From Microbacterium sp. SZ1 (GTDB taxonomy: Bacteria; Actinomycetota; Actinomycetes; Actinomycetales; Microbacteriaceae): a stretch of DNA of 64,000 bases. The notes under the pieces were generated by a model, which was not told where the DNA came from, searched no databases, and worked only from the letters and a program-made list of their open reading frames with translations. Below, in pieces: positions 50,296-63,285 of this stretch (position 1 is the first letter of the stretch; each line of letters starts with the position of its first letter). A program made the translations under genes and the position numbers. The stretch is taken from positions 356,772 to 420,771 of the forward strand of contig NZ_LPVV01000004.1 of NCBI RefSeq assembly GCF_002362255.1. The letters run 5' to 3'.

Positions 50296-51120
50296 GTGGC
50301 CACCGACGAGCAGCAGCGCAAGGAGCTCGGCGCCTTCCTGCGCGCCCGACGAGAACAGCTCGACCGCACAGGCTACGGCCTGCCCCCGGCCGGGCGCGGC
50401 TGGACGATCGGGCTCCGCCGGGAGGAGATCTCCTACCTCTCCGGCGTCAGCGTCACCTGGTACACCTGGCTCGAGCAGGGACGCGACATCAACCCCTCGC
50501 GTCAGGTGCTGGATGCCGTCGCCACGACCCTGCGCCTCACGGTCGCCGAACACGACTACGTGCTCACCCTCGCGGGCTTCGCTCCGCAGCGGCCGGGGGG
50601 AGGCGAAGCCGTCGAGACCGCGCCCGCGCACGTGCAGCGATTCCTCGACGCCCTCGACGAGCATCCGGCGTACGCACTCGCTCCCGACTGGGGCATCGCC
50701 GGGTGGAACGCCGGGTACGAGAAGCTCTACCCGAACGTCGCGAGCACCCCGCCGGAGGAGCGCAACCTACTGAGGCTCATCTTCACCGACCCCGCGGTGC
50801 GGTCGCTGCTCGACGACTGGGACGACACCAGCCGGCGGTTCCTCGCCGAGTTCCGGGCGGAGGCGGGTCCCCGGCTCGGCGACCCCCGGTACCGCGATCT
50901 CATCGGGCGACTCGTGCAGGAGAGCGACGACTTCCGCGAGCGATGGGAGAGCCACGGCGTCGGCGGGTTCGAGTCGCGCGAGCGGGTGTTCCAGCATCCG
51001 ACCCTCGGCCGCCTCGTCTTCGAGCACCACCAGCTGCGCCCATCGGACCAGACCGACGTGCAGCTGGTCGTCTACACCGCGGATGCCGAGACGCGCCGCC
51101 GCTTCGCGGGTCACGCCTGA
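50296..51120 (+). CDS. XRE-family regulator with MmyB-like ligand domain
   Basis: This 274-residue regulator starts with an XRE helix-turn-helix (LGAFLRARREQLDR, LRREEISYLSGVSVTWYTWLEQGRD) and continues with the MmyB-like PAS-type ligand-binding domain (for example YALAPDWGIAGWNAGYEKLYP, RNLLRLIFTDP, GRLVFEHHQLRP). Relatives control metabolic genes such as short-chain dehydrogenases or antibiotic regulators. It is divergent from ilvD with a 76-base gap. The target is unknown; it could act on itself or the neighbour. Confidence 0.92.
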   Translation: MATDEQQRKELGAFLRARREQLDRTGYGLPPAGRGWTIGLRREEISYLSGVSVTWYTWLEQGRDINPSRQVLDAVATTLRLTVAEHDYVLTLAGFAPQRPGGGEAVETAPAHVQRFLDALDEHPAYALAPDWGIAGWNAGYEKLYPNVASTPPEERNLLRLIFTDPAVRSLLDDWDDTSRRFLAEFRAEAGPRLGDPRYRDLIGRLVQESDDFRERWESHGVGGFESRERVFQHPTLGRLVFEHHQLRPSDQTDVQLVVYTADAETRRRFAGHA

Positions 51121-51177
51121 CCCACGCGGCTGTTGACAGCGCGATCGGGGAACGGGCCGTCTCGTTAAGCTCCATCC

Positions 51178-51623
51178 ATGACTTCGATCGCACGGATCAC
51201 GCTCGACGACCACGCCGAATGGCTCGACCTCTGGAACGGGTACCTCACGTTCTACGAAGCGCGCCTCGATGACGCCACGACGGCGGCGACGTTCGCACGT
51301 CTCATCGATGGTCGCTCGGACATCCATGGCGCGATCGCGCGCGACAGCAACGGCGCCACGGTGGGCATCGTCCATTGGTTGACGCATCCCGCGACCTGGA
51401 CGACGACGGACTACTGCTACCTCGAGGACCTGTTCGTCGCCCCCGACGTTCGCGGGGGCGGAATCGGGCGCGCGCTGATCGAGCACGTCCGGGCCTGGGC
51501 CGAGCAGAACAGGTCGGCCAAGGTCTACTGGTCACAGCGGAATCGAACACCACGGCACGAGCGCTCTATGACCGGGTCGCATCGCACACCGGCATGACGC
51601 ATTATCAGATCGCTCTCGGCTGA
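51178..51623 (+). pseudogene. GNAT acetyltransferase with a frameshift
   Basis: Residues 1-118 form a normal GNAT N-acetyltransferase (TDYCYLEDLFVAPDVRGGGIGRALIEHV with the acetyl-CoA RGGGIG motif). At about 51531 the expected continuation (VTAESNTTARALYDRVASHTG) appears in another frame and runs to a stop at 51623, completing the fold. The original frame ends at 51597 after unrelated residues. One extra G in the GG at 51530-51531 would restore the gene. Either a real recent mutation or a sequencing error in a GC-rich stretch. A TAAGCT -10 element lies six bases before the ATG. Confidence 0.85.
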
Positions 51624-51632
51624 CCACAGAAA

Positions 51633-51665
51633 CGAGAAGGCCCCGCACACGGCGGGGCCTTCTCG
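51633..51665. terminator. Hairpin terminator
   Basis: A perfect 14-bp stem (cgagaaggccccgc at 51633-51646 against 51652-51665) with a 5-base loop lies between the acetyltransferase and the minus-strand tRNA-Ala, so it can serve both. Confidence 0.85.
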
Positions 51666-51683
51666 AACTGTCTCAACACAGTG

Positions 51684-51756
51684 TGGAGCCTAGGAGATTC
51701 GAACTCCTGACATCCTGCTTGCAAAGCAGGCGCTCTACCAACTGAGCTAAGGCCCC
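51684..51756 (-). tRNA. tRNA-Ala (anticodon TGC)
   Basis: The minus strand has a 7-bp acceptor arm (GGGGCCT against AGGCTCC, with one G-U pair), the D-arm GCTCAGTTGGTAGAGC, the anticodon loop TTTGCAA (TGC) and the T-arm AGGAGTTCGAATCTCCT. It is 73 bases; CCA is not encoded. It lies 26 bases downstream of tRNA-Ile, near gyrA, as in other Actinobacteria. Confidence 0.96.
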
Positions 51757-51782
51757 GTGAGGGTACTTCTTGAGTTAAGGAG

Positions 51783-51856
51783 TGGGGCTACCAGGACTTG
51801 AACCTGGGACCTCTTCATTATCAGTGAAGCGCTCTAACCGCCTGAGCTATAGCCCC
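51783..51856 (-). tRNA. tRNA-Ile (anticodon GAT)
   Basis: The minus strand has an acceptor arm GGGGCTA against TAGCCCC, the D-arm GCTCAGGCGGTTAGAGC, the anticodon loop CTGATAA (GAT) and the T-arm CCAGGTTCAAGTCCTGG. It is 74 bases with a discriminator A and no encoded CCA. It is transcribed before tRNA-Ala, giving an Ile-Ala pair. Confidence 0.96.
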
Positions 51857-51899
51857 GTCAACCTCCAAGACTTTACCGGAGATTCTCGGAAATACCGAA

Positions 51900-51933
51900 T
51901 CGAGGGCGGGACCCGGGAGAGTCCCGCCCTCGA
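51900..51933. terminator. Hairpin terminator
   Basis: A perfect 13-bp stem (tcgagggcgggac at 51900-51912 against 51921-51933) lies just past the stop of the DUF4097-like gene and before tRNA-Ile. Confidence 0.85.
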
Positions 51934-51939
51934 TGCGGA

Positions 51940-52884
51940 TCAGGCGCTGGGGCGGATAGTGACGCTTCCGGCGGACAGCGACACGTCGATGGTGCGCGAG
52001 CTGCTCGATCCCTGGTCGACCTTGGCGTCGAGCGTGCCGGCACTGACGTCCTGCGTGATGGCGTACGACGTGTCGGGCAGCGTCAGATCGAGCGACCCGG
52101 CGCTCACATCGATCGTCGTCGACGACGGGGCGGTGCCCGCGAGGTCGACGTTCATGTCGCCGGCGGAGACGCTGAGGTCGGCCCTGCCCACGCCGTCGAG
52201 AGCGACGTCCGCACGGCCGGCGCTCATGTCGACGGCCAGGCTCTCGGCCGAGCCCTCGACGTCGAGCGCCCCGGCGTTGACGGTGAGGTCGAGAGCGCCG
52301 AAGTCACCGACGACGTCGAGGCTGCCCGCATCGAGCGTCAGATCGGCGTCCACGGCGTCTCCTCGGAGGTCTTCGGGGAGGGTCAGCACGGCCGACTGGT
52401 CATCGCCGAACCATCCACCGAACCACCAGCCCCACTCGAAGTCGGGGCTGCGGACGACGAGCTCGTCGCCTTCTCGCTCGAGCGTCCATCCGGGATTCCG
52501 GGCGTTGGTGACCGACAGCTCCGCCTCGTCGACATCGCCGAATTCGACGCGCATGTTGCCCGCGTCGACGTCGAGATCGATGCTGGTGAGGCCCTCGGCA
52601 TCCATCGTCTGCACCGAGTCTCCGCGCTCGCCCGAGGTGGAGAGCATCGTGCCGGTTGCAGCGACGGCGGCGGTGGCTCCGGAGCCGAGCAGTGCGATGC
52701 CGCCGATCACCGCGGTGGTGACGAGGATCGCGGTGACGCCGGGTCCGCGCCCTGAGCTGTCGGGGGCGCCGGTCGGCGGCACTGCGGCGGCAGGAGGAAC
52801 CTCGGCTCCGGAGGCCGGGGGAGGAGTGAGCGGGGTCTGCCCGCCCTGGGGGTCGCGTGCGGGGTCGTGCTGGGGAGTGGTCAT
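51940..52884 (-). CDS. DUF4097-like membrane-anchored beta-repeat protein
   Basis: This 314-residue protein has a Pro/Ala-rich cytosolic N-terminus (about 1-48), a membrane helix (about 49-72) and an outer domain made of short repeated strands. DAGSLDV, NAGALDV, SAGRADV, SAGDMNV, SAGSLDL and SAGTLDA recur at intervals of about 20-25 residues, the hallmark of a beta-helix of the DUF4097/LiaF type. It overlaps the response regulator gene (ATGA), so it is probably part of an envelope-stress system with the kinase and regulator. Direct function unknown. Confidence 0.85.
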   Translation of the reverse strand: MTTPQHDPARDPQGGQTPLTPPPASGAEVPPAAAVPPTGAPDSSGRGPGVTAILVTTAVIGGIALLGSGATAAVAATGTMLSTSGERGDSVQTMDAEGLTSIDLDVDAGNMRVEFGDVDEAELSVTNARNPGWTLEREGDELVVRSPDFEWGWWFGGWFGDDQSAVLTLPEDLRGDAVDADLTLDAGSLDVVGDFGALDLTVNAGALDVEGSAESLAVDMSAGRADVALDGVGRADLSVSAGDMNVDLAGTAPSSTTIDVSAGSLDLTLPDTSYAITQDVSAGTLDAKVDQGSSSSRTIDVSLSAGSVTIRPSA

Positions 52885-53570
52885 CGTGCGGCTCCTGTCT
52901 GGCCGGTGGGCGGGGTGGTTCCGCCGGTGTTCTCGATGTGGGCGAGGGCTGCGAGGACGCGTCGGTTGCCCGACTCGTCGGGCTCGAACCCGAGCTTCTG
53001 GAAGATGGCGGTGATGTGCTTCTCGACGCTCGCCTCCGAGAGGAAGAGCAGTCCGGCGATCGCCTGGTTCGATTTCCCCTCGGCGATCAGTGCGAGCACG
53101 GTGCGCTCCCGCTCGGTCAGGCGCATCATCCGGTCGTCGCGGTTGCGCCGGGTGAGCAGCTGCGCCACGACTTCGGGGTCCAGCACGGTCGCACCCTCCG
53201 AGATCCGCTGCACGGATCCGAGGAACTCCGCGACGTCGGCCACCCGGTCCTTGAGCAGGTACCCGAGCGGGCCGCCCTGAGCGGCGATGAGGTCGGACGC
53301 GTAGCGCTCCTCGACGTACTGCGACAGCACGAGCAGCGGCAGAGACGGATCTGAGGCCCGCAGCTCGAGCGCCGCGCGGATCCCCTCGTCGGTGAACGTC
53401 GGAGGGAGGCGGACGTCGAGGATGCAGAGCTCCGGCGCCTCGGCCCGAACCGCCTCGGTGAGACCGTTCGTGTCGGGCAGAGCCGCGACCACGGTGTGAC
53501 CGGCGTCCTCCAGCAGCCGGACGAGACCCTCGCGAAGCAGGACGGAGTCCTCGCAGATCAGGATGCGCAT
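52881..53570 (-). CDS. NarL/FixJ-family response regulator
   Basis: This 229-residue regulator has a receiver domain with Asp8 and phospho-acceptor Asp52 (CILDVRLPP), Thr/Ser and Lys in the expected places, and a LuxR-type DNA-binding domain (LTERERTVLALIAEGKSNQAIAG, SEASVEKHITAIF). It is paired with the histidine kinase upstream. A 20-base stretch that covers its start codon is repeated 65 bases further upstream, across the kinase stop, so the present start is separated from the kinase by a duplicated segment. Confidence 0.95.
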   Translation of the reverse strand: MRILICEDSVLLREGLVRLLEDAGHTVVAALPDTNGLTEAVRAEAPELCILDVRLPPTFTDEGIRAALELRASDPSLPLLVLSQYVEERYASDLIAAQGGPLGYLLKDRVADVAEFLGSVQRISEGATVLDPEVVAQLLTRRNRDDRMMRLTERERTVLALIAEGKSNQAIAGLLFLSEASVEKHITAIFQKLGFEPDESGNRRVLAALAHIENTGGTTPPTGQTGAAR

Positions 53571-53637
53571 GGGAAGCCCCCGTCCGTGTCGATGTCAGTG
53601 CGCTGGTCGAAGAGCAGGCAGATCAGGATGCGCATGG
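53553..53637. repeat. 20-bp direct repeat (65-bp duplication) at the kinase-regulator junction
   Basis: The 20 bases gcagatcaggatgcgcatgg occur at 53553-53572 (start of the response regulator) and again at 53618-53637 (end of the histidine kinase). Both copies contain the regulator's ATG and first codons on the minus strand, and the upstream copy also contains the kinase TGA. Ancestrally the kinase stop would have lain within the first codons of the regulator. The extra 65 bases are not a multiple of three, so the upstream start gives no regulator. Confidence 0.85.
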
Positions 53638-54891
53638 CACGTTCACCTCCAAACTGGTGGGTCCGCCGGCCGGGCTGTCGAGACGGAACGTCCCGCCCGC
53701 AGCGAGGATGCGGTTCGCGATGCCGTCGAGGCCACCGCCTGGCTGCACCTGCGCGCCGCCCATTCCGTTGTCCTCGACTCGGGCCCAGAGCACACCGCCC
53801 TCACGCAGCCGCACGGTCACGCGGGCCTCACTCGCCCGAGAGTGCTTGGCGGCGTTGGTCAGCGACTCGGCGATGGAGAAGTAGACCGCGGCCTCGGCCT
53901 CACGGCTGCACCGCCCGTCCATCCGCACGTCGAGCTGAACGGGGATGTGCGACCGCCCGGCGAGCGCCGACAGTGCGGCGTCGAGACCGCGGTCGTCCAG
54001 GACCGAGGCGTGGATGCCACGGGCCAGCTGCCGCAGCTCGGTGATCGCCGCCTTGGTCGACGTGTGCGCTTCGGTGATGAGCTCTTTCGCGGCATCCGGA
54101 TCGGTGTCGATCTTCTGCTGCGCGAGCCCCAGCGTCATGCCGACCGAGACGAGCCGGGGCTGGACCCCGTCGTGCAGGTCCCGTTCGATGCGGGTGCGCT
54201 CCACGTCGGCGGCACGCACCGCACCTTCGCGCTGCGCAGTACTCGTGCGGACGCGCTCGGTGAGCTCGGCCTCCTTCGCGCGGATCACGATCGCGAGCGA
54301 CAGCACACGGTGAAGGGCGGCGAGGCCGATCATGCCGGCGATGCAGACGGCGATCCCGAGGATGCCGACGAGCGGGGCCCACGGAGCGGTGATACCCATC
54401 CCTCCGAACGGACCGATCACGGTGCCGGCACCGACGAGCGGGGCGAAGCAGATGGCGATCGACCACACGAGGCCCCAGGCCAAGCGCAGCACGATCCAGC
54501 CGAGCACGGCCGAGATGGCGAAGTTCGCGATGGCCCGCCACATACGGCCGTCGATGGCCTGCCGGCCGAGGGCGCGGATCCAGCCCGAGAAGCCCGGACG
54601 GTCGCGGGGGCGCCAGCGCAGCGGCGCGATGGGCCTGCGGTAGAGACCGCTGACTCTCGCGACCTCGAACCAGCCGACCGCGAACAGCGCGTAGACGAGA
54701 CCGACGAGCAGGACGATGCCGATGCCGGCGACGAGCAGCAGACCGAGCCCGGCGCTGAGGAGTCCGGAGAGAGCGGTGAAGATGATCCCGCCGAGCACCC
54801 CGACGCCCGCGAGATGGAGCAGGGTGAGGAAGAGGCGCAGCGGCGGCTTCGCGGCCGTGGCCTGGGAAGGCGTGGCTGTCTGTGTGATCAT
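53623..54891 (-). CDS. Histidine kinase, HisKA_3 type
   Basis: This 422-residue membrane kinase has an N-terminal sensor of four helices (a PF13796-like region, FFLTLLHLAGVGVLGGI to about residue 190). A HisKA_3 dimerisation helix carries the phospho-His in ERDLHDGVQPRL, and a HATPase_c domain carries VEDNGMGG and GGGLDGIANRI. It phosphorylates the downstream NarL regulator and probably senses envelope stress with the DUF4097-like protein. It ends in VNVPCAS, with its stop inside the upstream copy of the direct repeat. Confidence 0.95.
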   Translation of the reverse strand: MITQTATPSQATAAKPPLRLFLTLLHLAGVGVLGGIIFTALSGLLSAGLGLLLVAGIGIVLLVGLVYALFAVGWFEVARVSGLYRRPIAPLRWRPRDRPGFSGWIRALGRQAIDGRMWRAIANFAISAVLGWIVLRLAWGLVWSIAICFAPLVGAGTVIGPFGGMGITAPWAPLVGILGIAVCIAGMIGLAALHRVLSLAIVIRAKEAELTERVRTSTAQREGAVRAADVERTRIERDLHDGVQPRLVSVGMTLGLAQQKIDTDPDAAKELITEAHTSTKAAITELRQLARGIHASVLDDRGLDAALSALAGRSHIPVQLDVRMDGRCSREAEAAVYFSIAESLTNAAKHSRASEARVTVRLREGGVLWARVEDNGMGGAQVQPGGGLDGIANRILAAGGTFRLDSPAGGPTSLEVNVPCAS

Positions 54892-54981
54892 GCTTCCAAA
54901 GTACGGGCGCGGTGATCACGCCGACACCGAGGGAACCGGAGAGACCCGTTCGGGTTTTCCCTACCCGATCGCGCGGGAAAC

Positions 54982-55019
54982 ACGAGAGGGGCGGATGCCG
55001 CAGCATCCGCCCCTCTCGT
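54982..55019. terminator. Hairpin terminator
   Basis: A perfect 17-bp stem (54982-54998 against 55003-55019) with a 4-base loop lies between the kinase gene and the end of the DUF3566-gyrA operon and terminates that operon. Confidence 0.85.
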
Positions 55020-55050
55020 CGTTCGGCTGAGTCTCTGACCCTGGCGAGCG

Positions 55051-55451
55051 TCAGTTCGACATGAAGCCGACGAGCAGGCCGCCCGTCACCTTCACGGCGA
55101 GGTTGTAGATGCCGGCGACGACTGCGCCGAGCACCGTGAACACGATCAGGTTGAGGATCGACACGACCGCCGCGAAGGCCATGACCTGCGGCAGACCGGC
55201 GATCTCGGAGATCCGCACCGAGTTGTCGGTGATGGTGCCGATGAAGTCGTCGGCCTGGGACAGGATGCCCGTGGCCTGCAGCACGAGGTAGATCAGGAAG
55301 AACGACACCATGGTGACGATCGCGAGCGCGACGGCTCCCAGGAACGAGAGCTTCACGGCCGACCAGAAGTCGACGTAGACGAGGCGCAGGCGAACCTGCT
55401 TGCCACCGGTCTTGCGCGTGGACTTCTTCGCCAGCTTGTCGGCTACTGTGC

Positions 55452-55455
<4 letters not shown>
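55051..55455 (-). CDS. DUF3566 membrane protein
   Basis: This 134-residue protein is found after gyrA in nearly all Actinobacteria. It has a basic N-terminus ([20 protein letters not shown]), then two helices (about 33-60, 94-120) and the conserved [17 protein letters not shown] start. The function is unknown. It overlaps the gyrA stop by four bases. It is last in the minus-strand operon. Confidence 0.95.
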
Positions 55456-58010
<2,555 letters not shown>

Positions 58011-58182
58011 GTGGTTTCGATTCTGTTGGTGACCGGGCTACGGAATCTTGTCTTCGTTCGCAGAGCGGGTTCCCTCCCGCTTCGCGGGCCCCTCCCTATG
58101 CTCACTCCGACAAGACTCCTCCGCCCTCTGCCGTCCGCCGGGTCTGCGCCCCGAGCGGTATGTAGATATGTGTGTAGTGGGG
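58011..58182. other. gyrB-gyrA intergenic spacer
   Basis: The 172-base gap between the two gyrase genes holds no frame I can support. It has a C-rich minus-complement stretch and a small hairpin, cccgc-ttc-gcggg (58076-58088). This could hold a separate gyrA promoter or an attenuator; no clear -10/-35 pair was seen. Confidence 0.4.
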
Positions 58183-60291
<2,109 letters not shown>

Positions 60292-60370
60292 CTAGCGGGC
60301 TTTCGACCGGAAATGACGCTCAGAGGCCGCGTGTGGCCCTCTGAGCGTGTCAGACCCCTTGCATGGTGCC

Positions 60371-60874
60371 CTACCCGTAGGTATCGCGTGGACCCCGTCC
60401 TGGAACGACTCTGGGACCCCATTTCCAAGAGGGTACGTCCGGTCCGATGAAACGGAGGTTCTCGACCCCGGCATCCGGATACCGTCGTCCGATCTCGGTG
60501 AGGATGGTGCCGCGCATGTACTGGAGGTTCTTCGCCCAGGCGGTCGAATCGCACTTGACGGTGAGCAGACCCCGCTCGAGTGAGACGGGTTCCGAGTGCT
60601 TGGCGGTGTCGGCGCCGGCCAGATCGCCCCACTGTCGCACGAGATCCTCGCGAGCGAGCGTCGTCTGCCAGCCCGCGTCACGCGTGAGCTTGTCGAGCAC
60701 GGCTCCGAGCGAACCGGGATCGCGTCCGGGGGTGAAGGGTGCGTTGTCGTCATCGGTGACGATGCGCCGCTTGCGCTTCCAGTTCTTCGAACTCGGCTGG
60801 AGCCCGCGCAGGCGCAGATACGTCGCGACGGTCTCGGGGGCGTCGGATGCCGGAGCGGTCGGCGCATCAGTCAT
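60371..60874 (-). CDS. DUF721 (DciA-like) protein
   Basis: This 167-residue protein lies between recF and gyrB, its usual place in Actinobacteria. The DUF721 core is visible as LGAVLDKLTRDAGWQ and EDLVRQWGDLAG, then GLLTVKCDSTAWAKNLQYMRGTILTEI. DUF721 proteins such as DciA load the replicative helicase; a similar role here is likely but unproved. The ATG start overlaps the recF stop by eight bases. A basic N-terminal stretch (SSKNWKRKRRIV) may contact DNA. Confidence 0.93.
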   Translation of the reverse strand: MTDAPTAPASDAPETVATYLRLRGLQPSSKNWKRKRRIVTDDDNAPFTPGRDPGSLGAVLDKLTRDAGWQTTLAREDLVRQWGDLAGADTAKHSEPVSLERGLLTVKCDSTAWAKNLQYMRGTILTEIGRRYPDAGVENLRFIGPDVPSWKWGPRVVPGRGPRDTYG

Positions 60875-62093
60875 CGTCGGTCTCCTCTCCGCTCGCATCC
60901 TCTGCAGGCGCGGTCTCGCCGGGCGCGAGCGCGCGTTCGTCGCTGATGGTGCCGGCGGTGATCCGCACCACATGGGCGTGCAGCACCTCGGGGATATCCT
61001 CCTCCACCGCGGCGGTGACGACCACCTGTTCGTAGCCGGCCGTCAGCGACGCGAGCCGCTGACGACGATCGGCGTCGAGCTCGGCGAAGACGTCGTCGAG
61101 GATCAGCACGGGATCGCCGGCGGGCGATTCACTGCGCAGCAGCTCGGCCGACGCGAGTCTGAGCGCGAGCGCCACCGACCATGACTCCCCGTGCGAGGCG
61201 TAACCCTTCACCGGGAGGCCGCGGACGCGCAGGATCAGATCGTCGCGGTGGGGTCCGGTCAGCGTGAGGCCGCGGTCGAGCTCCTGGGTGCGTTTGGCCA
61301 GCAACGACGCCCGGAACATCTCGGCGCACTTGGCGAGACTGAGTGATCCGTCGTCGCCGATGAGCGTCTCGGCCTCGCCTTCTTCGGGGTCGCCGCCCCT
61401 GATGGAGAGCGCCCATTCGAGCTGAGGCTGATGATCGGCACCGGCGATCGCGGTGTAGGCGTCGCTCACGGGCTGCTGCAGATCGGCGGCCAGTCGCTGG
61501 CGCGCGGCGATGATCTCCGATCCGAGGGCCACGAGCTTGTCGTCCCACACGTCGAGCGTGCTGAGGGCGTCGCCTCGGATGCCGCGGGCTCGCGCCGACT
61601 TGAGCAGGGCGGTGCGCTGCTTGAGCACGCGGTCGTAGTCGGCGAGAACCGCCGACAGACGGGGGGTTCGCTGGATCAGCAGCTGATCGGCGAAGCGACG
61701 TCGCGACGAGGGGTCTCCGCGCACGATCTGCAGATCTTCCGGGGCGAACAGCACGACGTGCGCGTAGCGCGGGAGCTCACTCGTCTTCGACGGCGAGCCG
61801 TTTATGCGGGCCTTGTTCGAACCCTGTCGGTTGAGCTGCACCTCTGTGAGGACTCGGCGCTCACCGTGGGACAGTCGAGCACGGATGATCGCGAACTCCT
61901 GGCCGTCGCGCACCATGGGGGCGTCGGACGACACCCGGTGCGAGCCGAGTGTGGCGAGGAAGACGACGGCCTCAGCGAGGTTCGTCTTGCCCTGTCCGTT
62001 CCGCCCGACCAGCACATTCGGACCCTTGTGGAGAGCGAGTTCGGCGGTCGCGTAATTGCGGAAATCCACCAGGCTCAGATGCTCCACGATCAC
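60867..62093 (-). CDS. recF: DNA replication/repair protein RecF
   Basis: This 408-residue SMC-like ATPase loads RecA at gaps. Walker A GRNGQGKTNL is near residue 35, the signature LTGPHRDDL and Walker B PVLILDDVFAELD are in the last third. The tail is acidic (EDASGEETDDD), longer than many family members. A GTG start. It lies 49 bases after dnaN. Confidence 0.96.
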   Translation of the reverse strand: MIVEHLSLVDFRNYATAELALHKGPNVLVGRNGQGKTNLAEAVVFLATLGSHRVSSDAPMVRDGQEFAIIRARLSHGERRVLTEVQLNRQGSNKARINGSPSKTSELPRYAHVVLFAPEDLQIVRGDPSSRRRFADQLLIQRTPRLSAVLADYDRVLKQRTALLKSARARGIRGDALSTLDVWDDKLVALGSEIIAARQRLAADLQQPVSDAYTAIAGADHQPQLEWALSIRGGDPEEGEAETLIGDDGSLSLAKCAEMFRASLLAKRTQELDRGLTLTGPHRDDLILRVRGLPVKGYASHGESWSVALALRLASAELLRSESPAGDPVLILDDVFAELDADRRQRLASLTAGYEQVVVTAAVEEDIPEVLHAHVVRITAGTISDERALAPGETAPAEDASGEETDDD

Positions 62094-62142
62094 GGAGTCA
62101 GCCTACCTTCGGCCTCCGACAGTGAGCCGCCGGCGACGAGGA

Positions 62143-63285
62143 TCAGCGGAGCAGCAGGTTCGGCTGCAGCAGGTACTTGAACGAGTCCAGACCCGCTTGG
62201 TCGACCGAGGTCTGGCTGGTGATCAGGACCGGGCTCAGCTTGTTCGCGTTGTCGCTCGACGTGAACGTCACGCGCACGAACTCGCTCTTCACCGCGCCGA
62301 GGGCCTCGATCAGGTACTGCGGGTTGAGGCCGAGCGTGACCTCGTCGCCGCCGGAGAGGATCGCGTCGACCGACTCCGAGGCCCGGGCGTGCTCGCTGCC
62401 CGATGCGTCCATCGTGACGCTGTCGGTCGAGAACGTGAAGCGCAGCGGAGCCGCGCGGTCGAGCACGAGGGACACACGACGGACGGCCTCGACGAGGTCG
62501 GCGGTGTTCACGACCGCGTAGTGGTCGGTCTGCTCGGGGAACAGTCGACGCACAGGCGGGAAGTTGCCCTTGATGAGCAGCGACGTGACCGTCTTGTTGC
62601 CGGCGGTGAACGCGATGATCTCGCGGTCGCCCGCACCGGAGAACGCGACCTGGATCGTGCCGGCGTGACCGAACGTCTTCCCGACCTCGAGCAGGGTGCG
62701 CGCCGGAACGAGAGCGGTGCTCTCGACGGTCTCGCCGTCCCACGGAACGTCGCGCAGCGAGACGCGGTAGCGGTCGGTCGCGACGAGGCTGAGGCTCTGA
62801 CCCGATACCTCCAGCTGCACGCCTGTGAGCACGGGAGTCACGTCGTCGCGGGACGCGGCGAAGCCGACCTGCGAGATCGCGGTGCCGAACTCGTCGGCCG
62901 GGACGACGCCGGAGGAGCCGGAGACCTCGGGAATCGAGGGATATTCCTCGACGGGCATGGCAGCGAGGGTGAAGCGTGCGGATCCGCAGGTGACCGTGAT
63001 GCCTCCGTCGTCCTCGACGGCGATCTCGATCGGAGCGTTCGGGAGGCGGCTCGCGATGTCGGAGAGCAGACGGCCGTGGACGAGGATCGTCCCCGGCGTC
63101 TCGACGGTCGCCTCGATGGTCGTGCGCGCGGATGCCTCGTAGTCGAACGCCGAGAGGGTCAATCCTGTGTCATCCGCCTCGATGAGCACTCCGGCCAGGA
63201 TCGGCTGCGGGTTGCGCTGCGGCAGGAGCTTGACGACGAAGGACACAGCCTCGCTGAAGACATCGCGGTTGACCTGAAACCTCAC
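62143..63285 (-). CDS. dnaN: DNA polymerase III sliding clamp (beta)
   Basis: This 380-residue protein makes three similar domains that dimerise into the replication clamp. Recognisable segments include MRFQVNRDVFSEAVSFV, PILAGVLIEADDTGLTLSAFDYE, ISQVGFAASRDDVTPVLTGV, and the last PVLITS strand. A GTG start with GGGAG upstream. It is downstream of dnaA and oriC, as usual. Confidence 0.98.
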   Translation of the reverse strand: MRFQVNRDVFSEAVSFVVKLLPQRNPQPILAGVLIEADDTGLTLSAFDYEASARTTIEATVETPGTILVHGRLLSDIASRLPNAPIEIAVEDDGGITVTCGSARFTLAAMPVEEYPSIPEVSGSSGVVPADEFGTAISQVGFAASRDDVTPVLTGVQLEVSGQSLSLVATDRYRVSLRDVPWDGETVESTALVPARTLLEVGKTFGHAGTIQVAFSGAGDREIIAFTAGNKTVTSLLIKGNFPPVRRLFPEQTDHYAVVNTADLVEAVRRVSLVLDRAAPLRFTFSTDSVTMDASGSEHARASESVDAILSGGDEVTLGLNPQYLIEALGAVKSEFVRVTFTSSDNANKLSPVLITSQTSVDQAGLDSFKYLLQPNLLLR

